Shown here: positions 27,275-36,242 of the stretch, one piece after another
Layout of the letters: each line of letters opens with the position of its first letter
Position numbering within the stretch: the stretch's first letter is position 1
Origin: Lysobacterales bacterium
Lineage (GTDB): Bacteria; Pseudomonadota; Gammaproteobacteria; Xanthomonadales; SZUA-38
Direction: 5' to 3'
Assembly: GCA_028285525.1 (NCBI GenBank)
Contig: JANQOZ010000026.1
Span: 180,974 to 244,973, forward strand
Length of the DNA stretch: 64,000 bases
The notes under the pieces: generated by a model
What the model was told of the DNA's origin: nothing
The model's database searches: none
The model's input: the letters and a program-made list of their open reading frames with translations, nothing else
Program-made: the position numbers and the translations under genes

Positions 27275-29005
27275 TTAGAATTCCTCGAATCCATTTCCGA
27301 AAATCAGTCCACGTTCGAAGACGTAAACAGCGCCCGATCGCGTTCCTCGATCGCTATCACTGGGCGCACCTGTTACAACCAGAGTGGACGACATGGCGAT
27401 CGTCGCGCCAGCGTTCTTCCCCCGGTCGCCATCGACAGGCTGGTATTTGGCAGACTGATGCCAGCGGCCGTCGTCCATCAGGTCAAAAACGAATGCAGCA
27501 CCTCCATCGACGGACGAAGAGGCTCCGATCAAAACCTGATCATCGGCAAGATCAATAGAGGCTCCAAACCGCCTGGATTCGGCGGACGGTCTAAGGGTCT
27601 GAGATTCCACCCATTGATTACTTTCCTGTCGCTTGTAAACGTCAACAAAACCCGTGAAGCCGGAAAGAGATTGCGTGCGCGAACAGCCGATAAACAACCA
27701 GTCTTCCGAGACCGCTAAATCTCCTGAAGAGCAGGTAGAATCGAGCGGCAGTTCCAACGTCTCCATATACATCCAGGTACCGTCTGGCATTCGATCAAAG
27801 ACAAAACCCCGCTCACTCGATCCTGGCCCTCCTGAACTGATCACGACTGCGCGATCTCCGTTCAGCGACAGTTGAGATCCGAAACCACGTATGCCGTCTG
27901 ACTCCGGAGGTATAAGCTTTACTACTTCGACCCACTGCCCGTGATCAGTGCGTTCAAAAATGTATGCAGCTCCGGACCTTCCGTCTTCAGCGATGGAGGC
28001 TGGCGCCCCGATAAGGGCACGATTGTTCTCGGTTTCCATCACAACTCCGAATATATCCTGGTCGTCAGAATCGTGTCCCAGTAGTTGCTGCGATTGCTGC
28101 CACACGCCACGATCATCGCGATTGAATGCGAATAGGCGCGCAGACTGCACGAAATTTGGTTGAGAGTAGACAATGGAGGATATCAATGCCCAGTTTGGAC
28201 CGAGGGCCATTTCCCGACCCGCATCGAGGGCTTCACCTCCAAGTCGTGGAATAAGGAAACCCACCTCACGCCAGTTCCGGTTGGGGCCTCGTTCCAAAAT
28301 ATAGGCCACACCTTTGTCGTCACTCGGGTCCAACGCCATTGACCCGACAAGCAGACGGTTTCCGTTGAGCGATACATCAAGACCGAACTGCCTTTCCCTA
28401 AAAGCATCTGCAGGGACTAATTTGCGCTGGTCGACAGGCGGCCTTTTCTGTGTAGCAAACACGGCGCCAAAGAAATCTCGCTCACCTCCATCGGTAGCTT
28501 CTCTGATTTGTAACGTGTCGAACGGGATTTTTGACCAGACGCCCAAGAAACGGCCCTCTGGGAGAAAGAGCGGTCCGGTATCGATACTGATTTCACCCAC
28601 CGAACTGCCGCTTCGAACTGCTGTCAGTGTAATTTTCGACGGCGGCACGGACGGGCTCAAAAGCACCTCGACTCCCATCCCATACACGGGACCGGGCAGG
28701 TGACGAATATCCAGGTTGGTTCTCCCATCGACAGACAGCTCCGCCTTCTCCTCATGGCTGGGGTAGAGCCTGCTCCAAATCTGAAAGTTCAGCTGTGAGG
28801 GCGGGATGGGACGGAGTTCGACGTCAAGGGTCTGTACCGGATCAGGTGTCACTCGATTGTCGAAATACCGCCCGCTGACGACGTTCGCTTCCGTAGCAGC
28901 AAGGAAACGCGTTTTATCAAAAAAGCCGAATAGGTTGCCCGTCGGCTCAACATCGTGAGCGAGGCTCGCAACATGCAGGACAAGGGCTGGAACTATCAAC
29001 TTCAC
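27275..29005 (-). CDS. Secreted FG-GAP-type propeller protein with C-terminal F-x-x-G-F-E motif
   Basis: About 576 residues. GTG 29005 gives a standard signal peptide (MKLIVPALVLHVASLAHDV); TTG 29017 would add four residues. Residues ~30-190 are beta-rich. From ~200 there are about seven blades of the FG-GAP/integrin-like type (FGLDVSLNGNRLLVGSMALD, FGSQLSLNGDRAVVISSGG, FGASIDLADDQVLIGASSS), each ending in YIFER or a like strand. The last residues are RGLIFGNGFEEF, the motif shared by eight exoproteins in this window. A secreted or surface binding protein is likely; the ligand is unknown. Confidence 0.82.
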   Translation of the reverse strand: MKLIVPALVLHVASLAHDVEPTGNLFGFFDKTRFLAATEANVVSGRYFDNRVTPDPVQTLDVELRPIPPSQLNFQIWSRLYPSHEEKAELSVDGRTNLDIRHLPGPVYGMGVEVLLSPSVPPSKITLTAVRSGSSVGEISIDTGPLFLPEGRFLGVWSKIPFDTLQIREATDGGERDFFGAVFATQKRPPVDQRKLVPADAFRERQFGLDVSLNGNRLLVGSMALDPSDDKGVAYILERGPNRNWREVGFLIPRLGGEALDAGREMALGPNWALISSIVYSQPNFVQSARLFAFNRDDRGVWQQSQQLLGHDSDDQDIFGVVMETENNRALIGAPASIAEDGRSGAAYIFERTDHGQWVEVVKLIPPESDGIRGFGSQLSLNGDRAVVISSGGPGSSERGFVFDRMPDGTWMYMETLELPLDSTCSSGDLAVSEDWLFIGCSRTQSLSGFTGFVDVYKRQESNQWVESQTLRPSAESRRFGASIDLADDQVLIGASSSVDGGAAFVFDLMDDGRWHQSAKYQPVDGDRGKNAGATIAMSSTLVVTGAPSDSDRGTRSGAVYVFERGLIFGNGFEEF

Positions 29006-29053
29006 CTGTAAATCCAAGTTCGCTAAGGATCCAAAAGTCTGGTCTCCGCCAGT

Positions 29054-29494
29054 CTACCAAGCGCTTGGACCGACACGCAGCCGACTGATTGAGCGCAATA
29101 TAGGATTGCCCAACGAAATTAGGCATCCGTTTAGCACGCAAACCGCAGCGATCGCAAAACTGAGCCAGAATGTGACGTGCTCCATCGCAGCCAAATGCCT
29201 TCCCTTCATCAATGGAAGATCGAACGGGCCGTGTAGCTCGTTCCATACATCGGAGAACGACTCGCATTGAGTGCAGGTGCTCGCGACGACGCCACCGCAT
29301 AAGCCTGCGAAAGCCATCAATACTGTCGCCCAGAGCAATAACACCGGTTTGTCGCCTAGAATTGCAACTAATTGTTCGTTATCCGGATCCGAGGCTGCAC
29401 CGAGTAGCGCGAGCAATCCTCCCCCACTGGAAAGGTAAACCCCGATATGAAACTTCGTGTAGTCGAGCAGTCGATCTATGCGGTCATCAGACAA
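29054..29494 (-). CDS. Small multi-pass membrane protein coupled to lipoprotein
   Basis: 146 residues from TTG 29494, with GAGG nine bases upstream. Helices are visible at ~18-35, 47-75 (VLLLWATVLMAFAGLCGGVVAS) and 105-128 (VTFWLSFAIAAVCVLNGCLI). It has a CTQC pair in the middle loop. Its start lies 19 bases inside the end of the lipoprotein gene, so the two are translationally coupled. The pair is divergent from the patatin gene 38 bp further right. No family recognised. Confidence 0.7.
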   Translation of the reverse strand: MSDDRIDRLLDYTKFHIGVYLSSGGGLLALLGAASDPDNEQLVAILGDKPVLLLWATVLMAFAGLCGGVVASTCTQCESFSDVWNELHGPFDLPLMKGRHLAAMEHVTFWLSFAIAAVCVLNGCLISLGNPILRSISRLRVGPSAW

Positions 29495-29892
29495 GGTATA
29501 GTCCTCGCAACGCAGGATCGATACAGCGCGTCACGAAGGAGCTGAATCGCGGCAAGCCGTTCGCCGAGCTGTGCCATACTTTCCGCTCTCGCCGCAGTCA
29601 CGGCCGCGGCCACTTCTGGAGTGACTCCTTCCGGAATACTCAAGCCTACCGAGAACGTCGTTGAAACAGCCCGTGCCAGGTCAGGGCTGGGCTCCGCACA
29701 AAGGACCGTTGCGCCCTCTTCGCCATCAGGACGCCTGTTGCTCATAGTGCTTCGAACATCGGCCGTAGTGAGCATGACGTGAGAGTCTCCGATCCTGCCA
29801 TGGGAGCCGACCCGGGTCGTCGAAACACACCCCATGATCCCAAAGGACACCAGAAAACCGACGCCCGTCCGCAGCACATTGGATCTATGCAT
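29476..29892 (-). CDS. Small lipoprotein
   Basis: 138 residues with GGAG upstream of ATG 29892. A lipoprotein signal is present (VGFLVSFGIMGC, lipobox I-M-G-C). The mature part is helical; its end (AQLGERLAAIQLLRDALYRSC) looks like a coiled helix pair. It is first in a two-gene unit with the membrane protein at 29054 and starts 38 bp from the divergent patatin gene. A role alongside the patatin is inferred from position only. Confidence 0.72.
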   Translation of the reverse strand: MHRSNVLRTGVGFLVSFGIMGCVSTTRVGSHGRIGDSHVMLTTADVRSTMSNRRPDGEEGATVLCAEPSPDLARAVSTTFSVGLSIPEGVTPEVAAAVTAARAESMAQLGERLAAIQLLRDALYRSCVARTIPCLMTA

Positions 29893-29930
29893 GACCTACT
29901 CCAAACTTACAGATACACCTTGAGGAGAGA

Positions 29931-32900
29931 GTGCATACCCCGCCGGCTTTCTCCCACCTGCTGGCTTGGTTCGGCCGGTTCCGGAGCGTCGGTCGCCTCG
30001 TCATGCATGAGAGGTTTTGCGACACTCGCGCACTGTTTGGACGGAATGCCTTATGTTCCGAGATTTCGGTTGTCTGGAAATCGGAGACCAATCAGGCGAA
30101 ATGGGCAGCCTTGGGGGCACCAGTGACAAAGACTTTTCTAAATACCGTTCAGCCGGACGAAACCAAGTTAATTTTCAAGCGACGCCAGAACCTCAGAAAG
30201 AGTCTGGATCCAGAAGCTGCGCAGCCTGACGACAAGGAGAAAGAGTCAACCTCAAAGCCCGCCGAGGGCTCGAAGCAGGAAAAAGAGGCCGCGGCACCCG
30301 GAGGTGAAACTCTCGAGAGCGAGAGCTCGGCCGACCGTTTTTCATATGTCAGAAACAGCCTTTCTGGCCTGGCGTTTTCCGGCGGCGGGATCAGAAGCGC
30401 CACCTTCAATCTCGGCATCCTCCAGGCGCTGGCCGGAAAACAGATGCTACGTCGGTTCGACTACCTTTCGACTGTCTCTGGCGGTGGCTATATCGGATCT
30501 TGGCTCACGGCCCGCCTTCATCGGCAGTGTAAATGTGACGCTCCGATCGTCGACGTCGAAGCCGCTATCGCGCCCGCATCCGATCAGGCGGCTGACGACA
30601 CGGGTAAAAAGGACTTCAGGCCAGACGACTCGATCGCTTTTCTGCGGCGCTACAGCAACTACCTGACCCCGAAGGTCGGTCTGCTTAGTGCCGACACCTG
30701 GTCAGCGGTTGCAACCTATTTACGTAATCTCCTTCTTAACCTAATCATTCTCGTGGCGACTGGCGGAGTGCTGCTGCTCATTCCCCGCCTGTCTGCGAGC
30801 GTGCTCGCCAGCTTGAACGGCTCGAATGCCTATCTTTGGCTCATTGCAGGTTCAGTGCTCCTATCCCTGCTTCCTGGGTATTTCATTGGTTGCAACCTCG
30901 CCGCCATATCTCAGACCGACGACACAAAAACCGCCCGCAACGACCAAAAGAAAGAAGGAACAAGTCAAAAAATTCCGGAATGGTTGCGCCTCAATAGTCA
31001 TGGGAACGGAAAACGGGGGCTGCTGGCATTTGCGATACTTCCGCTACTTCTCCTCGCCTTGGGCGCGTCACTTTGGTTGGCTGAAATTGCCAGCCCAGGC
31101 CATTCCCCAATCCTGCCGGATATGGGGCTACCCAGCTATTTCACTGCGCACGAAAGCGCCTGGACATGGGCTGGCTGGGTTGCATTCATAAACGCATCGG
31201 TCTGGGGTGCGATTCTCCTTGCCGCCTTGTTCAATCGGTCTCGGTGGAGTGCACTGAAGTGTTTCCAATTCATCGTCGGCGCGGCGTTGGCCGGCGCGGT
31301 CGCCGGACCGTTGCTTCAGCTCCTAGGCCAGCATCTCATCCCTGATCAGCAGATCCTGCAGGTCACGGTCGGCCCACCCTTGCTATTCGCCTGGCTCTTT
31401 CTGCTGGCCGTCCTGCACACGGGAGTGCTTTCGACAATCGCTGAGGATTTCACGCGCGAATGGCTCAGCGTGATCGGCGCCTGGCTGATGATCTTTGCGA
31501 TCGGCTGGCTGGCGCTCTTTGGGATGGTGGTTGTCGCCCCTTTTCTGATCGATCTGCTCTCCGTGACGGTGAAGTCGGCGCTGGTTTCAGGATGGTTGCT
31601 CGCCACCATCGGCGGCATCTTCGCCGGGAGAAAGGCGCGCGCGGAAGGTGGTGGCACTTATAAGGCAATGGCCGCCGCGGTCGCGCCCTATGTGTTTGGC
31701 ATCGGACTTATCATGCTGCTGTCCAATGCGCTGCATTTCGGGATGGCGAAATGGTCTGACGTCCCATTCAACACTTATCAGTCGGCCGTTCTGCGGTACG
31801 AAGAGTCCGCGCGCGACCCGGCGCTGAAGTGTGAGGGTTGTCACCCAATTAAGGATAAAATCGCAAAGGACTCAGCACGCGCCAGGCTGACCACGGCTCG
31901 GTCGGCACTCTGGTCCGCGCATCTTGACCTGATTGATGAGAGCAATGAGATTGGCCGGGTGGCGGCCGCGCTGGCGCTTCTGGCACTTATCGCGGTATTT
32001 GTATCGTGGCGAATTGACATCAATCAGTTCTCCATGCACAGCTTCTACCGGAATCGCCTGGTGAGGGCCTATCTCGGTGCCTCCGTAGAAACCGCAAAGC
32101 GCTCCGCTAGCTTCAATAGGTTGACGGGTTTCTATCAGGGCGACGACATAGAGTTGGCGAAGCTCGCGGAGGGCTCCTCATACGACGCGGCGGCGCCGTA
32201 CCATCTGATCAATGGCGCGATCAACCTGTCCGGCGGCAACGACCTGGCTTGGCAGCAACGAAAGGCTGCTTCGTTTCTCATGAGTCCGCTCTACTGCGGC
32301 TACACCGGTTCGGGCAACGAAGACCACTTTCGAAAAACCAAGTATTACGCCGCAGATCCCACACCGTTGCAGCTCGGCGATGCCATGACGGTCTCTGGAG
32401 CTGCTGCAAGTCCGAACATGGGATTTCGAACGTCGACCGCCTTCGCCTTTCTGATGACGGTATTCAACGTGCGGCTTGGCCGGTGGCTGGGAAACCCCGG
32501 CAGTAAAAAGAAACATGGACGGTCCGGGCCGCTACTCTCACTCTACGGGCTTTACCAAGAGCTGTTTGGAATCGCCAGCGACGATCGGAATTTCGTTTAC
32601 GTATCGGATGGCGGACACTTCGAGAACCTCGGGATCTATGAGCTGGTAAGAAGACAGTGCAGATTTATCGTCGCGTGCGATGCGGGCGCAGACCCGGATC
32701 TCGAGTTCGAAGACCTCGGCAACGCGATCAGGAAATGCCGTGCCGATTTCGGGGCCGACATCCGGATTCAGACGAAAGAAATCGGCAATCGATCCGAAGC
32801 CGGCTTCAGTGACTGCCATTGCGCTGTCGGCCGGATTGCCTATGCAGATGGGAGCGAGGGGACGCTCGTCTATATCAAGGCGAGCCTGACTGGAGATGAG

Positions 32901-34022
32901 CCTGAGGACGTTATCAACTATGCGGCCGAGCATCCTTCCTTCCCGCATCAGTCAACTGCAGATCAGTTCTTCGACGAATCGCAGTTCGAGAGCTATCGGC
33001 GATTGGGAGTTCACGTCGGCAACATCGTTTTTGGTCCCGTGGCCTACATCATCGAGGGGAAAGACACGTTTAATAATGAGCCGCTGTTCCAGGCGCTAAG
33101 TGACCACTGGCACCCACCACCAACCGCCAGTTCATCCGCCTTTACCAATCACGCCGGCACGCTCGACGCGCTTTTCGAGCGCCTCCGCTGCTCAGATGAG
33201 CTGGCATTTCTGGTTCCACAGTTCTATCCCGAATGGAACGACTTGGATACCGGCACGCCAAGCGCGTTGCCACTGCAGCTCCCGTCGGACGGCGAGGAGC
33301 TTCGCCAGGGGTTTTTCTTTTGCAATTCGCTGATACAGCTGATGGAGAACGTCTACCTCGACCTCAGCCTGGAGGACGAATACGACCATCTCGACAACCG
33401 CGGGTGGATGAACCTGTTCCGGCACTGGTCATGGTCAGGCATGTTCAGGGTCACTTGGGCGATTGCTGCATGCACCTATGGCAGCCGCTTCCAGTCGTTC
33501 AGCAGAAGGCGTCTCGGGCTTGATCTCGGGCGCATAGAAGCGCTCGAACTCGGGGAAGATACGCTCGACAAGCTCAATTTTGTCGAAAAGCGTCAGGTCG
33601 AGACCTTCCAGGCCGCGATAGCCGAACTGGTGAGAATTTCCGGGCCTGAGGAGCGTGAGGTATTGCGGGGCGACGCGCGTATTTTTCAATTCCGCACCGT
33701 GGTGCCCGGCCATGAGACCAAAGAGTTGGTGCGCTTTCCGGTCGGCTACGCGGTGATAATCGCCGGTCAAGTATGCCTGTTCCGAATCCAGGATCACCTT
33801 CGGCGCATGGGTCTTGCGCGTCGATGCCTGGAAGAGCTGTTCGACAAGGCTCCGGAGTTGGACTCCGTCGGCCAAAGCCCCGCGAAGATTGCGAGGAGTC
33901 TCTGTTCAAACGTGGCCGACTTTGAGCAGGTATTCTCCGAAGAGGTTTCGAGCAAGAACGTTAGGGTTTTCAGGCTGCTGTTCGACTCAGTGATGCGTAC
34001 ACGGTTGCGGTCCACCGCCTAA
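29931..34022 (+). CDS. Giant membrane-embedded patatin-like phospholipase
   Basis: Up to 1,363 residues. GTG 29931 has GAGGAG very close upstream; GTG 30123 is a credible alternative that would remove 64 residues. Patatin motifs are present but far apart: oxyanion GGGIRSA (~150), nucleophile Ser183 in TVSGGGY, and catalytic Asp893 in VSDGGHFENLG. Between them about 700 residues are inserted, with roughly ten membrane helices (e.g. LIAGSVLLSLLPGYFIGC, LMIFAIGWLALFGMVVVAP). The last ~300 residues are soluble. Patatins hydrolyse acyl chains of membrane lipids. Neighbours (lipoprotein pair, SGNH hydrolase) fit a lipid-acting cluster. Physiological substrate unknown. Confidence 0.88.
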   Translation: MHTPPAFSHLLAWFGRFRSVGRLVMHERFCDTRALFGRNALCSEISVVWKSETNQAKWAALGAPVTKTFLNTVQPDETKLIFKRRQNLRKSLDPEAAQPDDKEKESTSKPAEGSKQEKEAAAPGGETLESESSADRFSYVRNSLSGLAFSGGGIRSATFNLGILQALAGKQMLRRFDYLSTVSGGGYIGSWLTARLHRQCKCDAPIVDVEAAIAPASDQAADDTGKKDFRPDDSIAFLRRYSNYLTPKVGLLSADTWSAVATYLRNLLLNLIILVATGGVLLLIPRLSASVLASLNGSNAYLWLIAGSVLLSLLPGYFIGCNLAAISQTDDTKTARNDQKKEGTSQKIPEWLRLNSHGNGKRGLLAFAILPLLLLALGASLWLAEIASPGHSPILPDMGLPSYFTAHESAWTWAGWVAFINASVWGAILLAALFNRSRWSALKCFQFIVGAALAGAVAGPLLQLLGQHLIPDQQILQVTVGPPLLFAWLFLLAVLHTGVLSTIAEDFTREWLSVIGAWLMIFAIGWLALFGMVVVAPFLIDLLSVTVKSALVSGWLLATIGGIFAGRKARAEGGGTYKAMAAAVAPYVFGIGLIMLLSNALHFGMAKWSDVPFNTYQSAVLRYEESARDPALKCEGCHPIKDKIAKDSARARLTTARSALWSAHLDLIDESNEIGRVAAALALLALIAVFVSWRIDINQFSMHSFYRNRLVRAYLGASVETAKRSASFNRLTGFYQGDDIELAKLAEGSSYDAAAPYHLINGAINLSGGNDLAWQQRKAASFLMSPLYCGYTGSGNEDHFRKTKYYAADPTPLQLGDAMTVSGAAASPNMGFRTSTAFAFLMTVFNVRLGRWLGNPGSKKKHGRSGPLLSLYGLYQELFGIASDDRNFVYVSDGGHFENLGIYELVRRQCRFIVACDAGADPDLEFEDLGNAIRKCRADFGADIRIQTKEIGNRSEAGFSDCHCAVGRIAYADGSEGTLVYIKASLTGDEPEDVINYAAEHPSFPHQSTADQFFDESQFESYRRLGVHVGNIVFGPVAYIIEGKDTFNNEPLFQALSDHWHPPPTASSSAFTNHAGTLDALFERLRCSDELAFLVPQFYPEWNDLDTGTPSALPLQLPSDGEELRQGFFFCNSLIQLMENVYLDLSLEDEYDHLDNRGWMNLFRHWSWSGMFRVTWAIAACTYGSRFQSFSRRRLGLDLGRIEALELGEDTLDKLNFVEKRQVETFQAAIAELVRISGPEEREVLRGDARIFQFRTVVPGHETKELVRFPVGYAVIIAGQVCLFRIQDHLRRMGLARRCLEELFDKAPELDSVGQSPAKIARSLCSNVADFEQVFSEEVSSKNVRVFRLLFDSVMRTRLRSTA

Positions 34023-34161
34023 GCGGTCTACTGAGTCGGGGCAAACGCTACCCGAGGTGAGAGAAAAACCTCGCACCTCACACCACTCAACATAAGCCGT
34101 TAATTTCTTATGCTCGAGAGGTGAGTATGCAGGACCATCGCGCCGCCTATGCTATCCAGGA

Positions 34162-34767
34162 ATGAGCAATCGGAGCAGCTCAGTCCCGCTACTCAAATCG
34201 CTGCAATCGATTCTCACTTCATCGGCAATCGTTGCGAGCGCCATATGGTTTATTGCGCAGGGACTCACTCGACCCAATGCCAATCTCAGCCACACTTTCC
34301 ATTATGGAGACTTCGACTCAAATGATCCGGCATCAAACCCTGCCCGATGGCTAAGGGCCGAGGTGAAAATTACCAATACCGGGCGCCGGGCGCTCAGAGT
34401 AAAACGCCACAAGCACATATTGAGGACTGTCGACCCAATTCCCATTGACGCCGTCATGAAGGATAACGCGCTTCTTTACTTTGAAAACCGGTCGCGCCTC
34501 GAGTGGCCTGAATATGATCGATTCATGTGGGGCTACAAGGACGATGATCGCCCCGACTATCAAGTGAAAGAGAGGGACGATCTCGTGCTTGAAGCTGGAG
34601 AGTCGCATACCGTGTACCTGGATTTTGTCGTTGACCAGGTTATCCGTCGGGTAGCGCTGGAATCGTTCATTGAAGGAGATCAAGAAAACCATGGTTGGAA
34701 GCTGAGCTCGCTGTTTTGTCTGGCTCATAAAACCGGACCAAACTGCGACACCTGGGAGGGACCATGA
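34162..34767 (+). CDS. Single-pass membrane protein, function unknown
   Basis: 201 residues. An N-terminal helix (SLQSILTSSAIVASAIWFIAQG) is followed by a periplasmic or cytoplasmic beta-rich domain (WLRAEVKITNTGRRALRVKR, LEAGESHTVYLDFVVDQ) with the look of an Ig-like or cupredoxin-like sandwich. Its TGA overlaps the ATG of the next gene (ATGA, 34764-34767), so the two are coupled. It is 140 bp after the patatin gene on the same strand, probably in one transcript. No family recognised. Confidence 0.7.
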   Translation: MSNRSSSVPLLKSLQSILTSSAIVASAIWFIAQGLTRPNANLSHTFHYGDFDSNDPASNPARWLRAEVKITNTGRRALRVKRHKHILRTVDPIPIDAVMKDNALLYFENRSRLEWPEYDRFMWGYKDDDRPDYQVKERDDLVLEAGESHTVYLDFVVDQVIRRVALESFIEGDQENHGWKLSSLFCLAHKTGPNCDTWEGP

Positions 34768-35168
34768 ATAGAAGCACAACGCTGGACGTCGTCGGCGCTT
34801 TCCTGACACTTACATTGGCGCTCATTTTTTCACCCGCTTCGTCTGCACAGACAGCGGGCGACGATGATCCAACAACCGAAACTTTGCCAAACCATGAGGA
34901 GCAGGAAGGCCCAGATGGGCCCGACGGAAACGGCCAGCTGGGTGGCGGGACTGATCCGGGCAAGGGGAACAAGGACTGCATTAATCCGCCGCCGGACATT
35001 GGCGACCGTCGCAGGCGATGGTGTGAAGACTGCGGATATCTTGAAGTCAACACACGTTCTAGTCAGTCACCCTCCCGCGCAGGAGCTGATCAGAACCCGG
35101 TTCAACTACTTGGCTTCGGCGAAATATGCTCGGAGCAACCCGGCGAAGAGCCGACCAACCCTAATTGA
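34764..35168 (+). CDS. Small secreted Asp/Gly/Pro-rich protein
   Basis: 134 residues with GGAGGG upstream. A signal peptide is present (DVVGAFLTLTLALIFSPASSAQ). The mature part is low-complexity (DDDP, EEQEGPDGPDGNGQLGGG), then a cysteine-containing segment (CINPPPD, WCEDCGYLEV, GEICSEQ) that could be disulfide-bonded. It overlaps the preceding gene by four bases. Probably a periplasmic or secreted accessory of the patatin cluster; no function can be assigned. Confidence 0.68.
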   Translation: MNRSTTLDVVGAFLTLTLALIFSPASSAQTAGDDDPTTETLPNHEEQEGPDGPDGNGQLGGGTDPGKGNKDCINPPPDIGDRRRRWCEDCGYLEVNTRSSQSPSRAGADQNPVQLLGFGEICSEQPGEEPTNPN

Positions 35169-35254
35169 ACATGCACCTCATGGCCTCGCTCAGAATTTGA
35201 GGTTTACTGGGTGACTTCGCGGCATTCAAATAGGTCTGTTTAGGAGGAAACATC

Positions 35255-36142
35255 ATGTCCACAAGACAATCCGTTCTGCTTCCCCTTCGGGGTCGGTTCA
35301 AAGAGATCTACCGCGAGCTGGATCGTCGCAATATGCTCGAACACACGCCAATCATATTCTGTGAGGGAGACTCCTGGTTCTCCACTCCCCTTACGATGAA
35401 TCTGCTCGACTGGCTGGTGTTTCCTTCCCCCGAGGAAGAGGCGCAAGGAGTTCCGCTTTTCGGCCGAGGAGGCCTGTTTTTCCGAGATGAATCAAGCGGC
35501 GCCCTCGCAACCGAGATGTTTACCGCGGAGAAAGTCGCCAAACTTAAGAAGTGGTACAAAGGTTTCAAGTTTGACCTTGTACTGATCAGTGCGGGGGGAA
35601 ACGACTTTGTCGATGATTTTCTTGCGGAATTGTTTGAGGGCCAATCCGCTCTGTCGGTAGATGAAGCCGTGGCCCTGGTGGTCAACTCAGGTCGCTATGA
35701 GGAAATTCTTGCTGCCTATCGCGTGTTCATCAATGGCTTCCTGGAAGCAAATCCAGAGTCCATCTTTATCGGCCACACGTATGACTACCCGCTGAAACTG
35801 GGCCAGCCAGGGGAATTAACCGTAGGCAATCTGGGGCTGGCCGCTTTGCTCAAACGATCGGTAGGAGACTGGATCGGCACGCACATCAGGGGAAGTTTGG
35901 AACATATCAATGAGCAAAGGCAGTTTGCGAAACGCCTCGTGGATGAGTTCAAGTCCAGGGTGCTTGACGAACTGAAAGCAGAATTTACCGATCAGTTCTT
36001 CTTTGTCGATTTCCGGGGAAGCCTTACAGACGAAAATCTATGGTTCGATGAGATGCATCCTACCGGCGAAGGCTTTTTCAACCTTGCTCAGCAATACCGG
36101 GCAATGATCAAAGCGCGCCTGCCGCTGGAAAAGCTTGTTTGA
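35255..36142 (+). CDS. SGNH/GDSL-family hydrolase
   Basis: 295 residues, with a strong AGGAGG eight bases upstream of ATG 35255. The SGNH blocks are all there: block I with Ser40 (FCEGDSWFSTP), block III with Asn116 (SAGGNDFVDD), and block V with Asp265 and His268 (FDEMHPTGEG). There is no signal peptide, so it is likely cytoplasmic. Members hydrolyse esters, including lysophospholipids and acylated sugars. Its place after the patatin unit suggests successive deacylation of lipids (phospholipid to lysophospholipid to free head group), which is inference. Confidence 0.85.
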   Translation: MSTRQSVLLPLRGRFKEIYRELDRRNMLEHTPIIFCEGDSWFSTPLTMNLLDWLVFPSPEEEAQGVPLFGRGGLFFRDESSGALATEMFTAEKVAKLKKWYKGFKFDLVLISAGGNDFVDDFLAELFEGQSALSVDEAVALVVNSGRYEEILAAYRVFINGFLEANPESIFIGHTYDYPLKLGQPGELTVGNLGLAALLKRSVGDWIGTHIRGSLEHINEQRQFAKRLVDEFKSRVLDELKAEFTDQFFFVDFRGSLTDENLWFDEMHPTGEGFFNLAQQYRAMIKARLPLEKLV

Positions 36143-36242
36143 CGATTGCGGAAGCGTTCAGCCAGCTGTGCCTGGCCATTTATCCAAGCCTGAAGCCGGG
36201 AGTGATTAGACGGACTCGCATCAGCGACCAAATTTCCGAGAA

